From JBFXAN01 sp050184225 (GTDB lineage Bacteria > Chloroflexota > Dehalococcoidia > CAUJGQ01): a stretch of 25,589 nucleotides of DNA. The position numbers and the translations under genes are program-made. The notes beneath the pieces are model-generated. The model had not been told where the DNA came from. It did not search any database and worked only from the letters and a program-made list of their open reading frames with translations. Location of the stretch: assembly GCA_050184225.1 (NCBI GenBank), contig JBFXAN010000086.1, forward strand, positions 1 to 25,589. The letters are read 5' to 3'. Below are positions 1 to 8,332 of the stretch, one piece after another. Within the stretch, counting starts at the first letter, position 1. Every line of letters starts with the position of its first letter.

Positions 1-4
1 TGCC

Positions 5-1831
5 TCACAGACTGTTCCTGGTCTGCATGGTGTTCCGGGTTCCCTCGACAAGTTCGACACCGGCCGTGAGCTGCGACGCGGTGTTGACCAGCGCCAGATG
101 GGTAAACGCCTGCGGAAAGTTGCCCAGCTGCCGCCGGGTAATCGGGTCATACTCCTCCGACAACAGGCCCAGATCATTGCGAAGCGTGAGGAGACGCTCG
201 AACAATTCGCGCGCCTCCCGCGTGCGTCCGATCGTCGACAGTGCATCCACCAGCCAGAATGAGCAGGGCAGGAACGAACCTTCCACACCGGACAGGCCAT
301 CCACCGCTCCTGCATCCGCTGCGGTCGAGTAGCGATCCACAAGACCGTTGCGTGTCAACGATTGCTGAATCGCCTCGACCGTGCCCACCAGGCGCTCATC
401 GGTGGGAGGCAGGAAGCCGTGCGTGGCGATCAGCAACACGCTGGCATCGAGTTCCTGTGAGCCGTAATACTGGGTAAACGTGCGGCGTTGTGGGTCATAT
501 CCTTCGCGGCAGATCTGATCGTGGATCTCGTCCCGAATGTGCCGCCAGCGGTCAACCGGTCCTTCAAGATTGAATCGCTCGGCCATTCGCACAATCCGGT
601 CGAACGCGACCCATGCCATCACTTTGGAATGGGTGAAGTGCCGTTCTGGCCCTCGTACCTCCCAAATACCTTCGTCGGGTTGCGACCAAACGTTCTCCAG
701 TTCCTCATAGGTCCGGAGAACGTTCCGCCACCGGTTCGGCTCCGGACGGCGGTTGAGCAGTTCCGCCCCCTGGTACATCACGTTGCCGACTTCACCGAAG
801 ATGTCGAGCTGAAATTGCTCTGATGCGGCGTTGCCGATGCGTACGGGTGCGGAGTCTTCATATCCACCGAGCCAGGGCAGCGTGTACTCGTTCAGCCGGC
901 GCTCGCCGGCGAGGCCGTACATGATTTGCATCTGCTGGGGGTGACCGGTGACAGCCCGGAGCATCCATTCTCGGAAGGACACTGCCTCCTCCGTATAACC
1001 GCCGAGCATAAGCGCCCGCAGCGTCAGCGCCGCGTCCCGCAGCCAGCAGAAGCGGTAGTCCCAGTTGCGTTCGGCGCCGATCGATTCCGGCAGTGAGGTC
1101 GTCGGTGCGGCAACAATGCCGCCGGTCGGTTCATACGTCAGCGCCTTCAGCGTGATCAGGGAGCGCACGACCGCGTCGCGCCACTCGCCCGTGTAGGTGC
1201 AGCGACCCGCCCACTCACGCCAGAACGCCGCGGTTGCCTCCAGCGCGGCGTTGGCCTCAAGCGGTTCCGGTTGTGGCAGATATGATGGGTGCCAGGAGAG
1301 CACCAACGGGAGGCGCTCGCCGACGCCAACGGTGAACTCCGCGACGATGCTATCGTCCGACACAGTGAGGCCCGCCGGCGTCCGGAGGATAACCGCATTC
1401 GGGCCGGCGACGGCGTTCATACCGCCCGCGACCGGCTCGATCCAGGGGATGCTCTCGCCGTAGTCGAAGCGAGCGGTTAGCTCTGAGCGCATTGGCACGC
1501 GCCCACGCAGTCCCTCGACGATGCGGATGAGATGGGCAGTGTCTCCCGTGCGCCGCGGCATGAATTCGACGATACGGACAGCGCCGTCCTCCGTCTCTAC
1601 CTCACGCTCCAGCACCAGGGTGTCATCACGATAGCGCCATTGCTGCCCGCGGACGTCACCGGTTGGCGCCAGCAGCCACCGTCCATGGCGAGGCTCGCCC
1701 AACAGCGCGGCGAAGCATGCGCCGGAGTCAAAGCGCGGCAGGCAGAGCCAGTCAATTGAACCGTCTCGCCCGACCAGGGCAGCGGTCTGCAGGTCGCCGA
1801 TCAACCCGTAATCCTCAATGCGCAGCGCCAT
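5..1831 (-). CDS. Glycoside hydrolase family 15 (glucoamylase/trehalase-like)
   Basis: Predicted soluble exo-acting alpha-glucosidase of about 608 residues, the usual length for bacterial GH15 enzymes without a secretion signal. An N-terminal beta-sandwich domain precedes the (alpha/alpha)6 barrel. Visible family blocks are NWDYRFCWLRD (about residues 256-266), PWLGGYEDSAPVRIGNAA (319-336), DEGIWEVRG with the likely general acid Glu391, and GVEGSFLPCSFW with the likely base Glu517. The ATG at 1831 is chosen because GGAGGAATCACC directly precedes it and the family start pattern MxLRIEDYGLIGD follows; the 33 codons upstream look non-coding. Family members hydrolyse alpha-1,4-glucans or trehalose (mycobacterial trehalase belongs to this family), and the substrate cannot be told from sequence. 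It has no obvious operon partner: the next gene upstream is a decayed ABC exporter piece. Confidence 0.93.
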   Translation of the reverse strand: MALRIEDYGLIGDLQTAALVGRDGSIDWLCLPRFDSGACFAALLGEPRHGRWLLAPTGDVRGQQWRYRDDTLVLEREVETEDGAVRIVEFMPRRTGDTAHLIRIVEGLRGRVPMRSELTARFDYGESIPWIEPVAGGMNAVAGPNAVILRTPAGLTVSDDSIVAEFTVGVGERLPLVLSWHPSYLPQPEPLEANAALEATAAFWREWAGRCTYTGEWRDAVVRSLITLKALTYEPTGGIVAAPTTSLPESIGAERNWDYRFCWLRDAALTLRALMLGGYTEEAVSFREWMLRAVTGHPQQMQIMYGLAGERRLNEYTLPWLGGYEDSAPVRIGNAASEQFQLDIFGEVGNVMYQGAELLNRRPEPNRWRNVLRTYEELENVWSQPDEGIWEVRGPERHFTHSKVMAWVAFDRIVRMAERFNLEGPVDRWRHIRDEIHDQICREGYDPQRRTFTQYYGSQELDASVLLIATHGFLPPTDERLVGTVEAIQQSLTRNGLVDRYSTAADAGAVDGLSGVEGSFLPCSFWLVDALSTIGRTREARELFERLLTLRNDLGLLSEEYDPITRRQLGNFPQAFTHLALVNTASQLTAGVELVEGTRNTMQTRNSL

Positions 1832-1914
1832 GGTGATTCCTCCGGAAGCAGGCATTTCCTCACACCTGCACCATCGTATGGCTGTGGATGAACGGGCATC
1901 ACCCTGCGCCACAT

Positions 1915-2139
1915 TCACTCGGGTGAGCAAGGGTGGACCTTCAAACGTTCAGGCCGCCGATCGAGACTCGCGCGCATCGGCAACAAACGGACATCGCGGA
2001 ATTCGATCGTGTGGTCGGTGGGTGGTGGCAGCGATCGTACCGGGTCGGTGACGGCACGCGGCACGTCGATCAATTCAAACAGGCGCCGGGCTGCTGCCTG
2101 ACCTGCCTCAATAGAGAACGCGCGTGCGGATTGCACACC
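1915..2139 (-). pseudogene. Remnant of an ABC exporter (TMD-NBD junction)
   Basis: About 50 codons directly after the M20 stop codon read like the segment joining the last membrane helix to the nucleotide-binding domain of a fused ABC exporter. The sequence runs QSARAFSIEAGQAAARRLFEL, then IDVPRAVTDP, then TIEFRDVRLL; family members typically show an ARxFELLD block, then a proline-rich spacer, then IEFxxVxFxY. After FRDVRLL the similarity ends and the frame continues into unrelated sequence to a stop at 1915. No membrane domain lies upstream and no Walker A, signature or Walker B motif lies downstream. It is therefore read as a decayed fragment and not an expressed gene, and it fills most of the gap between the M20 and GH15 genes. 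Confidence 0.6.
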
Positions 2140-3570
2140 CTACGCCGCGCAGAACCGCCGGACGATCTCGTACATGAGATAGCAGCCCATTTCGAAGTTG
2201 ACGATTGAGATCTTCTCGTTGTTGCCGTGGAAGCCGGCCGCCTCCTCGGCGGACAGCAGCACCGGGATGAACCCGTAGGCCGGAATGCCACGCTCGCGCA
2301 AGAACTTGTTATCGGTTCCCCCAACGGTCATCGTTGGAAGAATCACCAGCCGAGGCAGCGGTTCCACCCGCTCCGGCGCGGCGGTGCCTTTGGCGTCCTC
2401 CACGGTCCTCGTCGGGAGGACGACGGCGTCCTCCATCGCCTCAGTGACGACCTGCTGGATCACGGCGAAAAGCTCGGTGTCCCAGGGACACTCGACCGTG
2501 TCGCTGTGAAAGTCGCGGACGAACTCGACCGTGATGCGGGGATCATCGATCCGGGCGATCACCTGCTGGCGCCAGTCCTCCGGATCCTGCTCCGGGAGCA
2601 GGCGGCAGTCGAGCGTCGCCTCGCTGCGGGCGGGGATGACGTTGATCTTGGTGCCGGCCGCGAGCATGGTGATGTTCAGCGTGTTGATGAACATCGCCTT
2701 CAGGGCGGCGTGCTCTTCGATCAGGCCGGGCAGGATCGCCTCGATGTCACCTTCCGGCACGTAGCCGGCGGATTGCAGCCGGCGCAGGTATTCGCGGGTC
2801 ATCGGCGAGACGGTTGGGGCACGCTCCCAGTCGGCCAGCTTCACCAGCGCGCGGGCGAGATGGACGGCGGAGTTGTCGCGATGCGGGCGGCTGCCATGGC
2901 CGGGTTTGCCGATCGCGCGCAGGCGGAGGCCGCAGGCCTTCTTCTCGGTGGTGGCGACGGGCATGATCCGGGCCGGCCGGCCGAGGAACTCGCCCATGCC
3001 CATGCCGCCTTCGCTCAGCTCGTACTCGACATCGACCAGTTCCGGACGGTTGTCGCAGAGCCACTTCATCCCCCAGGCGCCGCCGGCTTCTTCGTCGGGT
3101 ACGCCGCAGAAGATCACGTCGCGGGCGAGCGGGGTCGTGGTGCGGGCGAGCAGGAGGAAGGTGATGAGCTGCATCACACCCGCGCCCTTCATATCGACGG
3201 CGCCGCGGCCGAAGATGAAGCCGTCCTTGATCACGCCCGCGAACGGCGGCACGTCCCAGTAGTCTGCCTCGACGGGGACCACGTCGAGATGGTTGCAGAG
3301 CATGAGGGACCCCTCCCCCCGACCCCCTCCCCCCGCTGCGCGCGGAGAGGGGGAGTTTTCGTTCGCCGCATACAGGCGGGCGTAGACGATCTCGCGGTTG
3401 GGGGCGGTTTCGATGTATTCGACGGGGATGCCTTCCGCCTCGATCAAGGCACCGAGGTAGCGGGCAGCGGGCGCTTCGTCGCCGGGTGGGTTGACGGAGG
3501 CGATCTGGAGGTAGCGGACGAAGATATCCAGCGCCTCGGCGTGGATTGATGGCCAGTCGATGGGAACCAT
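2140..3570 (-). CDS. M20 family metallopeptidase/deacylase
   Basis: Di-zinc amidohydrolase of the M20 (ArgE/DapE/aminoacylase-1) family, about 476 residues and cytoplasmic. Metal-site motifs are HLDVVP (His94, Asp96), GRGAVDMKG (Asp126) and PDEEAGG (catalytic Glu160, metal Glu161), with the late His in GFHGNNE near the C terminus. The lid/dimerisation domain lies between. The true substrate (N-acyl amino acid, dipeptide or similar) is not deducible. Residues of about 70-88 (SPSPRAAGGGGRGEGS) are not part of the fold: they are encoded by a GC-rich repeat inserted in frame just before the HLDVVP strand. The ATG at 3570 fits the start of the family domain; its G-rich ribosome-binding region (GGGGGGTT) belongs to a second repeat. 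A start at 3660 would translate that repeat and is judged wrong. Confidence 0.9.
   Translation of the reverse strand: MVPIDWPSIHAEALDIFVRYLQIASVNPPGDEAPAARYLGALIEAEGIPVEYIETAPNREIVYARLYAANENSPSPRAAGGGGRGEGSLMLCNHLDVVPVEADYWDVPPFAGVIKDGFIFGRGAVDMKGAGVMQLITFLLLARTTTPLARDVIFCGVPDEEAGGAWGMKWLCDNRPELVDVEYELSEGGMGMGEFLGRPARIMPVATTEKKACGLRLRAIGKPGHGSRPHRDNSAVHLARALVKLADWERAPTVSPMTREYLRRLQSAGYVPEGDIEAILPGLIEEHAALKAMFINTLNITMLAAGTKINVIPARSEATLDCRLLPEQDPEDWRQQVIARIDDPRITVEFVRDFHSDTVECPWDTELFAVIQQVVTEAMEDAVVLPTRTVEDAKGTAAPERVEPLPRLVILPTMTVGGTDNKFLRERGIPAYGFIPVLLSAEEAAGFHGNNEKISIVNFEMGCYLMYEIVRRFCAA
3304..3356. repeat. GC-rich repeat unit inserted inside the M20 gene
   Basis: C-run / GCTGCGCGC / G-run unit, imperfectly palindromic (CCCCTCCCCCC opposite GAGAGGGGGAG around a CGCTGCGCGCG turn). 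It lies within the M20 reading frame, keeps the frame open and encodes a Ser/Pro/Gly-rich stretch. It is a simpler, single-palindrome relative of the composite elements at 3571, 18365 and 23209. Confidence 0.7.
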
Positions 3571-3680
3571 ACCGAACCCCCCGGCCCCCTTCCCTCGCAG
3601 GGAAGGGGGAGTGTTGGTCAACCATGGTGGAACGAGTGCGGATTTCGCTCGTTCCGGCACCCTTCCTCTTCAGGGCGAGC
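3571..3680. repeat. Composite palindromic element, copy A (degenerate)
   Basis: Starts at the base next to the M20 start codon. A clean palindrome (GCCCCCTTCCCTCGCAGGG and its complement, about 3584-3610) is followed by the conserved spacer motif GGTCAACCATGGTGGAACGAG and GGCACCC. The second palindrome is decayed (ACCCTTCCTCTTCAGGG). Positions 3584-3636 match 18366-18418 at 46 of 53 bases by eye. With the bases to 3790 it fills the gap between the M20 and kinase genes. Confidence 0.75.
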
Positions 3681-3790
3681 GTGCTGTCGTGCAGTGATGG
3701 TGTCGATAGGCAGTGTGTGGTTCATGGTGCGGGGTGTGGGGGTGAGGCGCAATGGTGCGGCTGTCGGGCAGGGCGATGCTGGGTGGGGCG

Positions 3791-6247
3791 CTATCGGAGC
3801 GGCCAGGATGCGTGCTGGTTGTTGTCGGCGCCTTCGGTCAGGCGGCGGGGGGCGCCGCCGGTGGCGGGAACAACGAAGACCTGCTGGCTGTTAATGTCCT
3901 GGTTGGAGTGGAAAAGGATGTGCTTGGCATCCGGCGACCAGGACGGCTTCTGGTTGAAGAAGCTGTTGGTGATCTGGCGGCGGTTGCTGCCGTCCGCGTT
4001 CATGACGTAAATGTTCCACCGCCCGCTGTCTGAGGACGAGAAGGCGATCTGCTTTCCATCCGGCGACCAGGCCGGCATGACATCCTTCGCCGATCCGGTG
4101 GTGACCTGTGCCGGTGTGCCGCCGCTGACATCCTGCACGAAGATATGCTGCACCCCGTCGACCTTGTCGGAGTGATAGGCGATCGACCTGCCATCGGGAG
4201 ACCAGCTGGCGTTGCCGTCTGTCTGCTGTCCGCTCGTCAGTTGCCGCGGCTCGCCCCCCTCGGCCGGTACAATCCAGAGATGATCGCGGCCATCGCGATT
4301 TGACGTAAAGACGATCTCCGATCCATCGGGCCGCCACGCGGGGCTGTGGTTGTTGCTGGCGTCCTTGGTGATGCGTTGCACCTGGCTCCCGTCGATCGTC
4401 ATCGTGTAGATCTGCTGGGAGCCGTCGCGGTTGGAGACGAAGGCGATGCGTGAGCCGTCTGGTGAAAGCGCCGGTTGCGTGTCGTCGCTGGCGCCGTCGG
4501 TCAGCGCGCGCCGGCCGCTGCCGTTGCCGTTCATCCGAAAGATATGCCACTTGCCGTCGATTCCCTGGTAGACGATCGGCGCCGCCTCGCCGGAGCGGGC
4601 GCCGGCGAGCGGATCGGCGACGGTAAAGCTGACTTTGCCGGCAACGGCCGGATCGAGCGGCATGTGATCGCTGCCGCCGAGCACCACCCAGATCGTGTGT
4701 TCGCCCGGAGCGATGCCGGGGAAAGCTTGAGTGGTCGCATCGGTGTGGACGATCCCCGCCTGGCCGACCGGGATCGGCGTGCCGGAACCGACGATCTCGG
4801 CGGGATCGCGGTCGAGGAAGTAGTGCAGATGCCGCGCCTCCGGGTCGCCCTCGCCCGCCGGCTTGAGCGTCGCGCCTTCGACCGCCACCTGCACCGTCAC
4901 GGGATCACTGACACGCCCTCCCTCCGCCGGCTGGAGAATGGCGAGGGTGGGCTGACCGGCCGTGCCGCTGCTCCCGCCGTCCTCTGACGGCGTCCTTGTC
5001 TCTGGCGGCGCCTCGGACGCGGTCGTGCCGCTGCTCGACTGCTCGCCATCGCCAGGAAGAAGCACAACCAACAGGAGGATAGCGGCGACGAGCGCCACCG
5101 CGCCCAACGCCGCCAGCGGCACCAACGGAAGCCGGCGTCCGGCCGAATCCGCTCGCGCCGTCCCCGTGCCGGCGGGGGCGGACGCCGAAGGCGCCGGCGC
5201 CGGCAGACTCCGCGGTGCCGGCGGTTCGGGGACAGCCTGCGCCGGCGCAACCGCTGCCACCACTTCGCCCGCGGCGTCTGGCTGATCCGCCGCGTTCTCT
5301 TCAATCTCAATCGACAATGGTGCGTCAGCGGGAGGTGGTGGGGTGGCGACCGCGCTGGCGATCGCACCGGCGGCGGCTGGTGCTGCCGCGGCCACATCGA
5401 CGCGTGCGGGCGCTGGTTCCTCGTCGTGCCGGTCAACATCGCGGATCGCGCGGCGCAATGCGGTCACCAGTTCGGCGGGCGCTTGGTAGCGGTCCGAGGG
5501 GTTCTTCTCCAGGCACCGCTCGACGATCACCCGGACCGACGCGGGTACGGTATCGGGTAGAGTGGGCGGTGGCGCGGTGAGATGCAATTCCATCGTCTTC
5601 CATGGCGTCGACCCATTGAACGGCCGGTCGCCGACGAGTGCCTCGTAGAGCACGACGCCGAGCGAGTAGATATCCGACCGGATGTCGCCGGTTTCCTCAG
5701 CCCGCTCCGGCGCGGCGTAGTCGGGTGTGCCGAGGAAGACGCTGGCTGTCGTGATGTTCGAGAGTCCTTCCATGCGGGCGATGCCGAAGTCCAGCACCTT
5801 CACATCGCCCGCCGGCGTGATGTAGATGTTCTGCGGCTTGATGTCGCGATGGACGACGCCACGATCGTGGGCGGTCTGCATGGCGCGGGCGACATCGATC
5901 GCGATCGACATCGCCTCGGCCGGCGGCAGCGCGCCCTGCTTTGCGATCAGGGCGCTGAGGGACTCGCCGGGGACGAACTCGAGCACGAGATATGGCACGC
6001 CGTTGTACTCGGAGACATCGGTCACGCGGGCGATGCGCGATGAGTGGAGGTTGGCCGCGATCTCGGCCTCCCGCTTGAGGCGTTGCAGAAATTGGGGGGA
6101 GCGGGCGAGAAAGGGATGGGGGATCTTGATCGCGACGGCGCCGCCCGTGTGCAGATCCATCGCTTGATAGACGACGGACATGCCGCCGGAACCAAGCTCA
6201 TCCTGGATCAGGTAGCGGTTGGAGAGAATCTCTCCAAATGTGACCAC
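3791..6247 (-). CDS. Transmembrane Ser/Thr kinase with DUF4399-like and PD40 beta-propeller ectodomain
   Basis: Hanks-type (PknB-like) kinase of about 818 residues. The cytoplasmic kinase domain (about 8-270) has the glycine loop GSGGMS, Lys41 in VAIK, HRDIKPQN (catalytic Asp135), DFG (Asp153) and the PDYAAPE segment, so it looks active. A Pro/Ala-rich linker leads to one membrane helix (about 374-398). Outside the cell come a Ser/Thr-rich stalk, a DUF4399-like domain (about 433-545, with HLHYFLD and GEHTIWVVLGGSDH), and about six TolB/PD40 repeats (SPDGxxIAFxSxRDG) forming a likely propeller (about 560-818). The GTG at 6247 is preferred because GAGGGGG precedes it; a TTG at 6265 is the alternative. 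The next, divergent gene encodes the same DUF4399-like domain, suggesting a shared ligand or partner. It probably senses an envelope signal. Confidence 0.93.
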   Translation of the reverse strand: MVTFGEILSNRYLIQDELGSGGMSVVYQAMDLHTGGAVAIKIPHPFLARSPQFLQRLKREAEIAANLHSSRIARVTDVSEYNGVPYLVLEFVPGESLSALIAKQGALPPAEAMSIAIDVARAMQTAHDRGVVHRDIKPQNIYITPAGDVKVLDFGIARMEGLSNITTASVFLGTPDYAAPERAEETGDIRSDIYSLGVVLYEALVGDRPFNGSTPWKTMELHLTAPPPTLPDTVPASVRVIVERCLEKNPSDRYQAPAELVTALRRAIRDVDRHDEEPAPARVDVAAAAPAAAGAIASAVATPPPPADAPLSIEIEENAADQPDAAGEVVAAVAPAQAVPEPPAPRSLPAPAPSASAPAGTGTARADSAGRRLPLVPLAALGAVALVAAILLLVVLLPGDGEQSSSGTTASEAPPETRTPSEDGGSSGTAGQPTLAILQPAEGGRVSDPVTVQVAVEGATLKPAGEGDPEARHLHYFLDRDPAEIVGSGTPIPVGQAGIVHTDATTQAFPGIAPGEHTIWVVLGGSDHMPLDPAVAGKVSFTVADPLAGARSGEAAPIVYQGIDGKWHIFRMNGNGSGRRALTDGASDDTQPALSPDGSRIAFVSNRDGSQQIYTMTIDGSQVQRITKDASNNHSPAWRPDGSEIVFTSNRDGRDHLWIVPAEGGEPRQLTSGQQTDGNASWSPDGRSIAYHSDKVDGVQHIFVQDVSGGTPAQVTTGSAKDVMPAWSPDGKQIAFSSSDSGRWNIYVMNADGSNRRQITNSFFNQKPSWSPDAKHILFHSNQDINSQQVFVVPATGGAPRRLTEGADNNQHASWPLR

Positions 6248-6482
6248 GGCCAGCCCCCTCACCAAGCCATGCCGCTGGTGGTTCGCGTGACCCCCGGCTG
6301 CCCAACGCGAATCGCCTTTGACTGACGCGCGTCGCGATCGTCCGCACCGTGGCAGCTCGCCTGAGCATGGTCATCATACGGCCAAAATTGGATCCTGCCA
6401 TGTCATCTACGATACAGAGCGCGCAGAATTTCACGAGTATCATCAGTGGCAGCTTTGATACTCCGGCGCTGGAGGGATAGTC

Positions 6483-7052
6483 ATGGCGAAGCACGGTGTC
6501 ATCCGCGCGTTGTTGATCGGGATCGGTATCACGCTCCTCTTTGCGGGCACCGCCCAGGCACAGACGCCGCCGGCCACGGTGAAGATCACCGCCCCGGCGG
6601 ATGGGGCAACGATCGATGGACCGGTGATGGTTGGTGTGGAGGTCAATGGTGCGACGGTCAAGCACTGGAACGAACAGGACCCGACCGCCGTTCATCACCA
6701 TCTCCTCGTCGATGTCGACCCATCGACGGTGGTCCAGGCGGGCGTACCGCTGCCGCCGGGACAGTCGAGCATCATCCACACGATCGATCTCAACCGGGAA
6801 TTGATGGACCTCGCCCCCGGCCCGCATACCGTGACGGTCGTGCTCACCGGAACGGACCACGTTCCATTTTCGCCGTCGATTCAGGATCAGGTGTCATTCA
6901 CGGTCCGAGGGGCGGCGGGGGCACTGCCTCGCACGGGGACAGGTGGCGGCCTCCTCGGCGACACAACGCTTCCGGTGCAAATTGCCCTGGCCGTTGTCGC
7001 GGCGATCGTCGCCGGCATGGGCGGGCTGCTGATCCGGTCGCGCATCCGCTGA
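6483..7052 (+). CDS. Secreted DUF4399-like protein with LPXTG-type anchor
   Basis: Envelope protein of 189 residues with a signal peptide (about 1-26, ending AQA). One DUF4399-like domain (about 31-142) contains HHHLLVDVDP and PGPHTVTVVLTGTDHVPF. The C terminus is a textbook sortase signal: LPRTG (148-152), a hydrophobic stretch (about 163-184) and an RSRIR tail. The same domain, with matching HxHxxxD and PGxHTxxVVLxGxDH motifs, forms the stalk domain of the divergent Ser/Thr kinase. GGAGGG six bases before the ATG supports the start. The biochemical role of DUF4399 is unknown. No sortase gene is visible here, so anchoring is inferred from the signal alone; without a sortase it would still be held by the terminal helix. 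Confidence 0.88.
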   Translation: MAKHGVIRALLIGIGITLLFAGTAQAQTPPATVKITAPADGATIDGPVMVGVEVNGATVKHWNEQDPTAVHHHLLVDVDPSTVVQAGVPLPPGQSSIIHTIDLNRELMDLAPGPHTVTVVLTGTDHVPFSPSIQDQVSFTVRGAAGALPRTGTGGGLLGDTTLPVQIALAVVAAIVAGMGGLLIRSRIR

Positions 7053-7103
7053 GGTCGCGGCCGGCGCTGAGGCCGATACCGATGCGGCGGCGGTCGATTC
7101 CGA

Positions 7104-7679
7104 TCAGCCGCCGCGCGGCTGCATGAACTTCTGGGCCATACCGAGCAGATCGTCCATCATCGAGCCGTCTTTGTCCGCATCGAGGAAGCCGCCGAGGACA
7201 TCCATCAGTCCACCGGTGCCGCCTCCCTGCTGCGGGACCGTTGACATCGCGCCGCCCTGGGACATCTTCTGGGCGAGGATGCCCATGACGGCAGCGCCGA
7301 GTACCGGCAGCATCTGTTTGAGGATGGACGAGTCAACCCCGGTTTTTTCCGAGGCGAACGCCGCGACGTTACGGCTGACATCCTTGCTGCCGAACACATG
7401 GCCAAGAATGGCGTTGCCATCCTCGATGCTGGCCGGTTGCTCAAGAAGTGACGGGTCATTGAGATAGCGCTGGTGATCGCCGGTCTGAACGGCATTGATC
7501 AGCGACTCCGCTCCGCCGGGTTGCTGAATGTTGTTCTCAATGCCGCGTGCGAGAGCGGGCACCATGCTCTCGGCAGCGGCTTGTACCGTCTCCTCCGGAA
7601 GACCGAAGCGCTTCGCGAGTTCCTGCATGAGCGACTGGTCGCTGAGAACGCCGTTGAGGAGTGTCGATGCCTGAGTCAT
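7104..7679 (-). CDS. DUF937 (YidB-like) protein
   Basis: Predicted soluble protein of 191 residues. It has the helical DUF937 pattern: GLPEETVQAAAESMVPALARGI near the N terminus, then repeated L..LLP.LG.AVMG.L segments (SSILKQMLPVLGAAVMGILAQK) and a Gly-rich C-terminal half ending LMDVLGGFLDADKDGSMMDDLLGMAQKF. The last part resembles a D-x-D-x-D calcium-type loop, but this is suggestive only. Family function is unknown. The ATG at 7679 is chosen for the GGAGG about eight bases upstream; the 60 codons further upstream have no domain character. The gene converges with the LPRTG gene across a 51-base gap. The 220 bases between its start and the SnoaL-like gene hold no other feature I can support. 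Confidence 0.85.
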   Translation of the reverse strand: MTQASTLLNGVLSDQSLMQELAKRFGLPEETVQAAAESMVPALARGIENNIQQPGGAESLINAVQTGDHQRYLNDPSLLEQPASIEDGNAILGHVFGSKDVSRNVAAFASEKTGVDSSILKQMLPVLGAAVMGILAQKMSQGGAMSTVPQQGGGTGGLMDVLGGFLDADKDGSMMDDLLGMAQKFMQPRGG

Positions 7680-7899
7680 GTGCCGGCCTCCGTAAACTCC
7701 CACGGTGCTGTCGCCATCTGCTGCCAGTCTACCGAGGCCGGCCAACCGTTGTCGATGTGACACCAGACTCGCGGACATTGGCTCCCGCTCGCGCATATAC
7801 CAGCGGAGCGTTCGATGCCGATGACCGTGCCGTCGGGTGCTTTGAAGCAAATCCGGCATCCGGTGTGACGGTTGTCATGCTAAAGTGACGCGACGGCCG

Positions 7900-8292
7900 T
7901 CATGCATTGCCATTCCAGATGTCGACGGCCCACCTCCACTCCCCGCCGCTCTCTTCCCAGACGACGACGTACTTTGCGGTGTCGGTGGACTCAGCACCGC
8001 CCTCCGGCCGGATCGTCAATGTTGCCCGTCCGATCTCGCGTGCCATCTCGCCGCTCATGCTCAGGTCGAGCGTTTCAAGGTTGACGGCACGGATGCCGGC
8101 ATCCATCGCCGCCTGCCAGAATCCCTGGATGTTCTCGCGGCCCTGAACCATGTCGCTGCCCGGTGGCAGGATGGTCGCATCCTCGGTGTATACGCCCGCC
8201 GCGCCGGCCGCGTCGCCGCGATTGAACGCTGCGACGAACTGTGCGTTGATGCGATCGATCTCCTGCCGGACGTTGCTTGCTTGTTGGACCAT
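7900..8292 (-). CDS. SnoaL-like / DUF4440 NTF2-fold protein
   Basis: Small cone-shaped NTF2-fold protein of 130 residues, of the SgcJ/EcaC type. Landmarks are IDRINAQFVAAFNRGDAAGAAGVYTEDATILPPG and the following GRENIQGFWQAAMDAGI, ending with a strand pair around KYVVVWEESGGEWRWAVDIWN. Members bind small hydrophobic or polar ligands and some act as isomerases or hydratases, but many have no known activity. The ATG at 8292 has AGAGGAAGAAGG upstream. It lies 40 bases downstream of the GMC oxidoreductase stop on the same strand, so the two are probably cotranscribed, though a shared pathway is not proven. Confidence 0.87.
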   Translation of the reverse strand: MVQQASNVRQEIDRINAQFVAAFNRGDAAGAAGVYTEDATILPPGSDMVQGRENIQGFWQAAMDAGIRAVNLETLDLSMSGEMAREIGRATLTIRPEGGAESTDTAKYVVVWEESGGEWRWAVDIWNGNA

Positions 8293-8332
8293 GTCCTTCT
8301 TCCTCTCTTTACACTCCCGCCGGCACCGTCTG

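Noticed and set aside
2227..3549. Long plus-strand open frame of 440 codons opposite the M20 gene
   Set aside because: It is antisense to a clear M20 enzyme; its composition (His, Arg, Gly, Asp) is the mirror of GC-rich coding and it has no domain.
6388..6416. TTGGAT and GATACA as a promoter for the LPRTG gene
   Set aside because: The spacing of 17 is right, but both boxes match consensus at only three of six positions.
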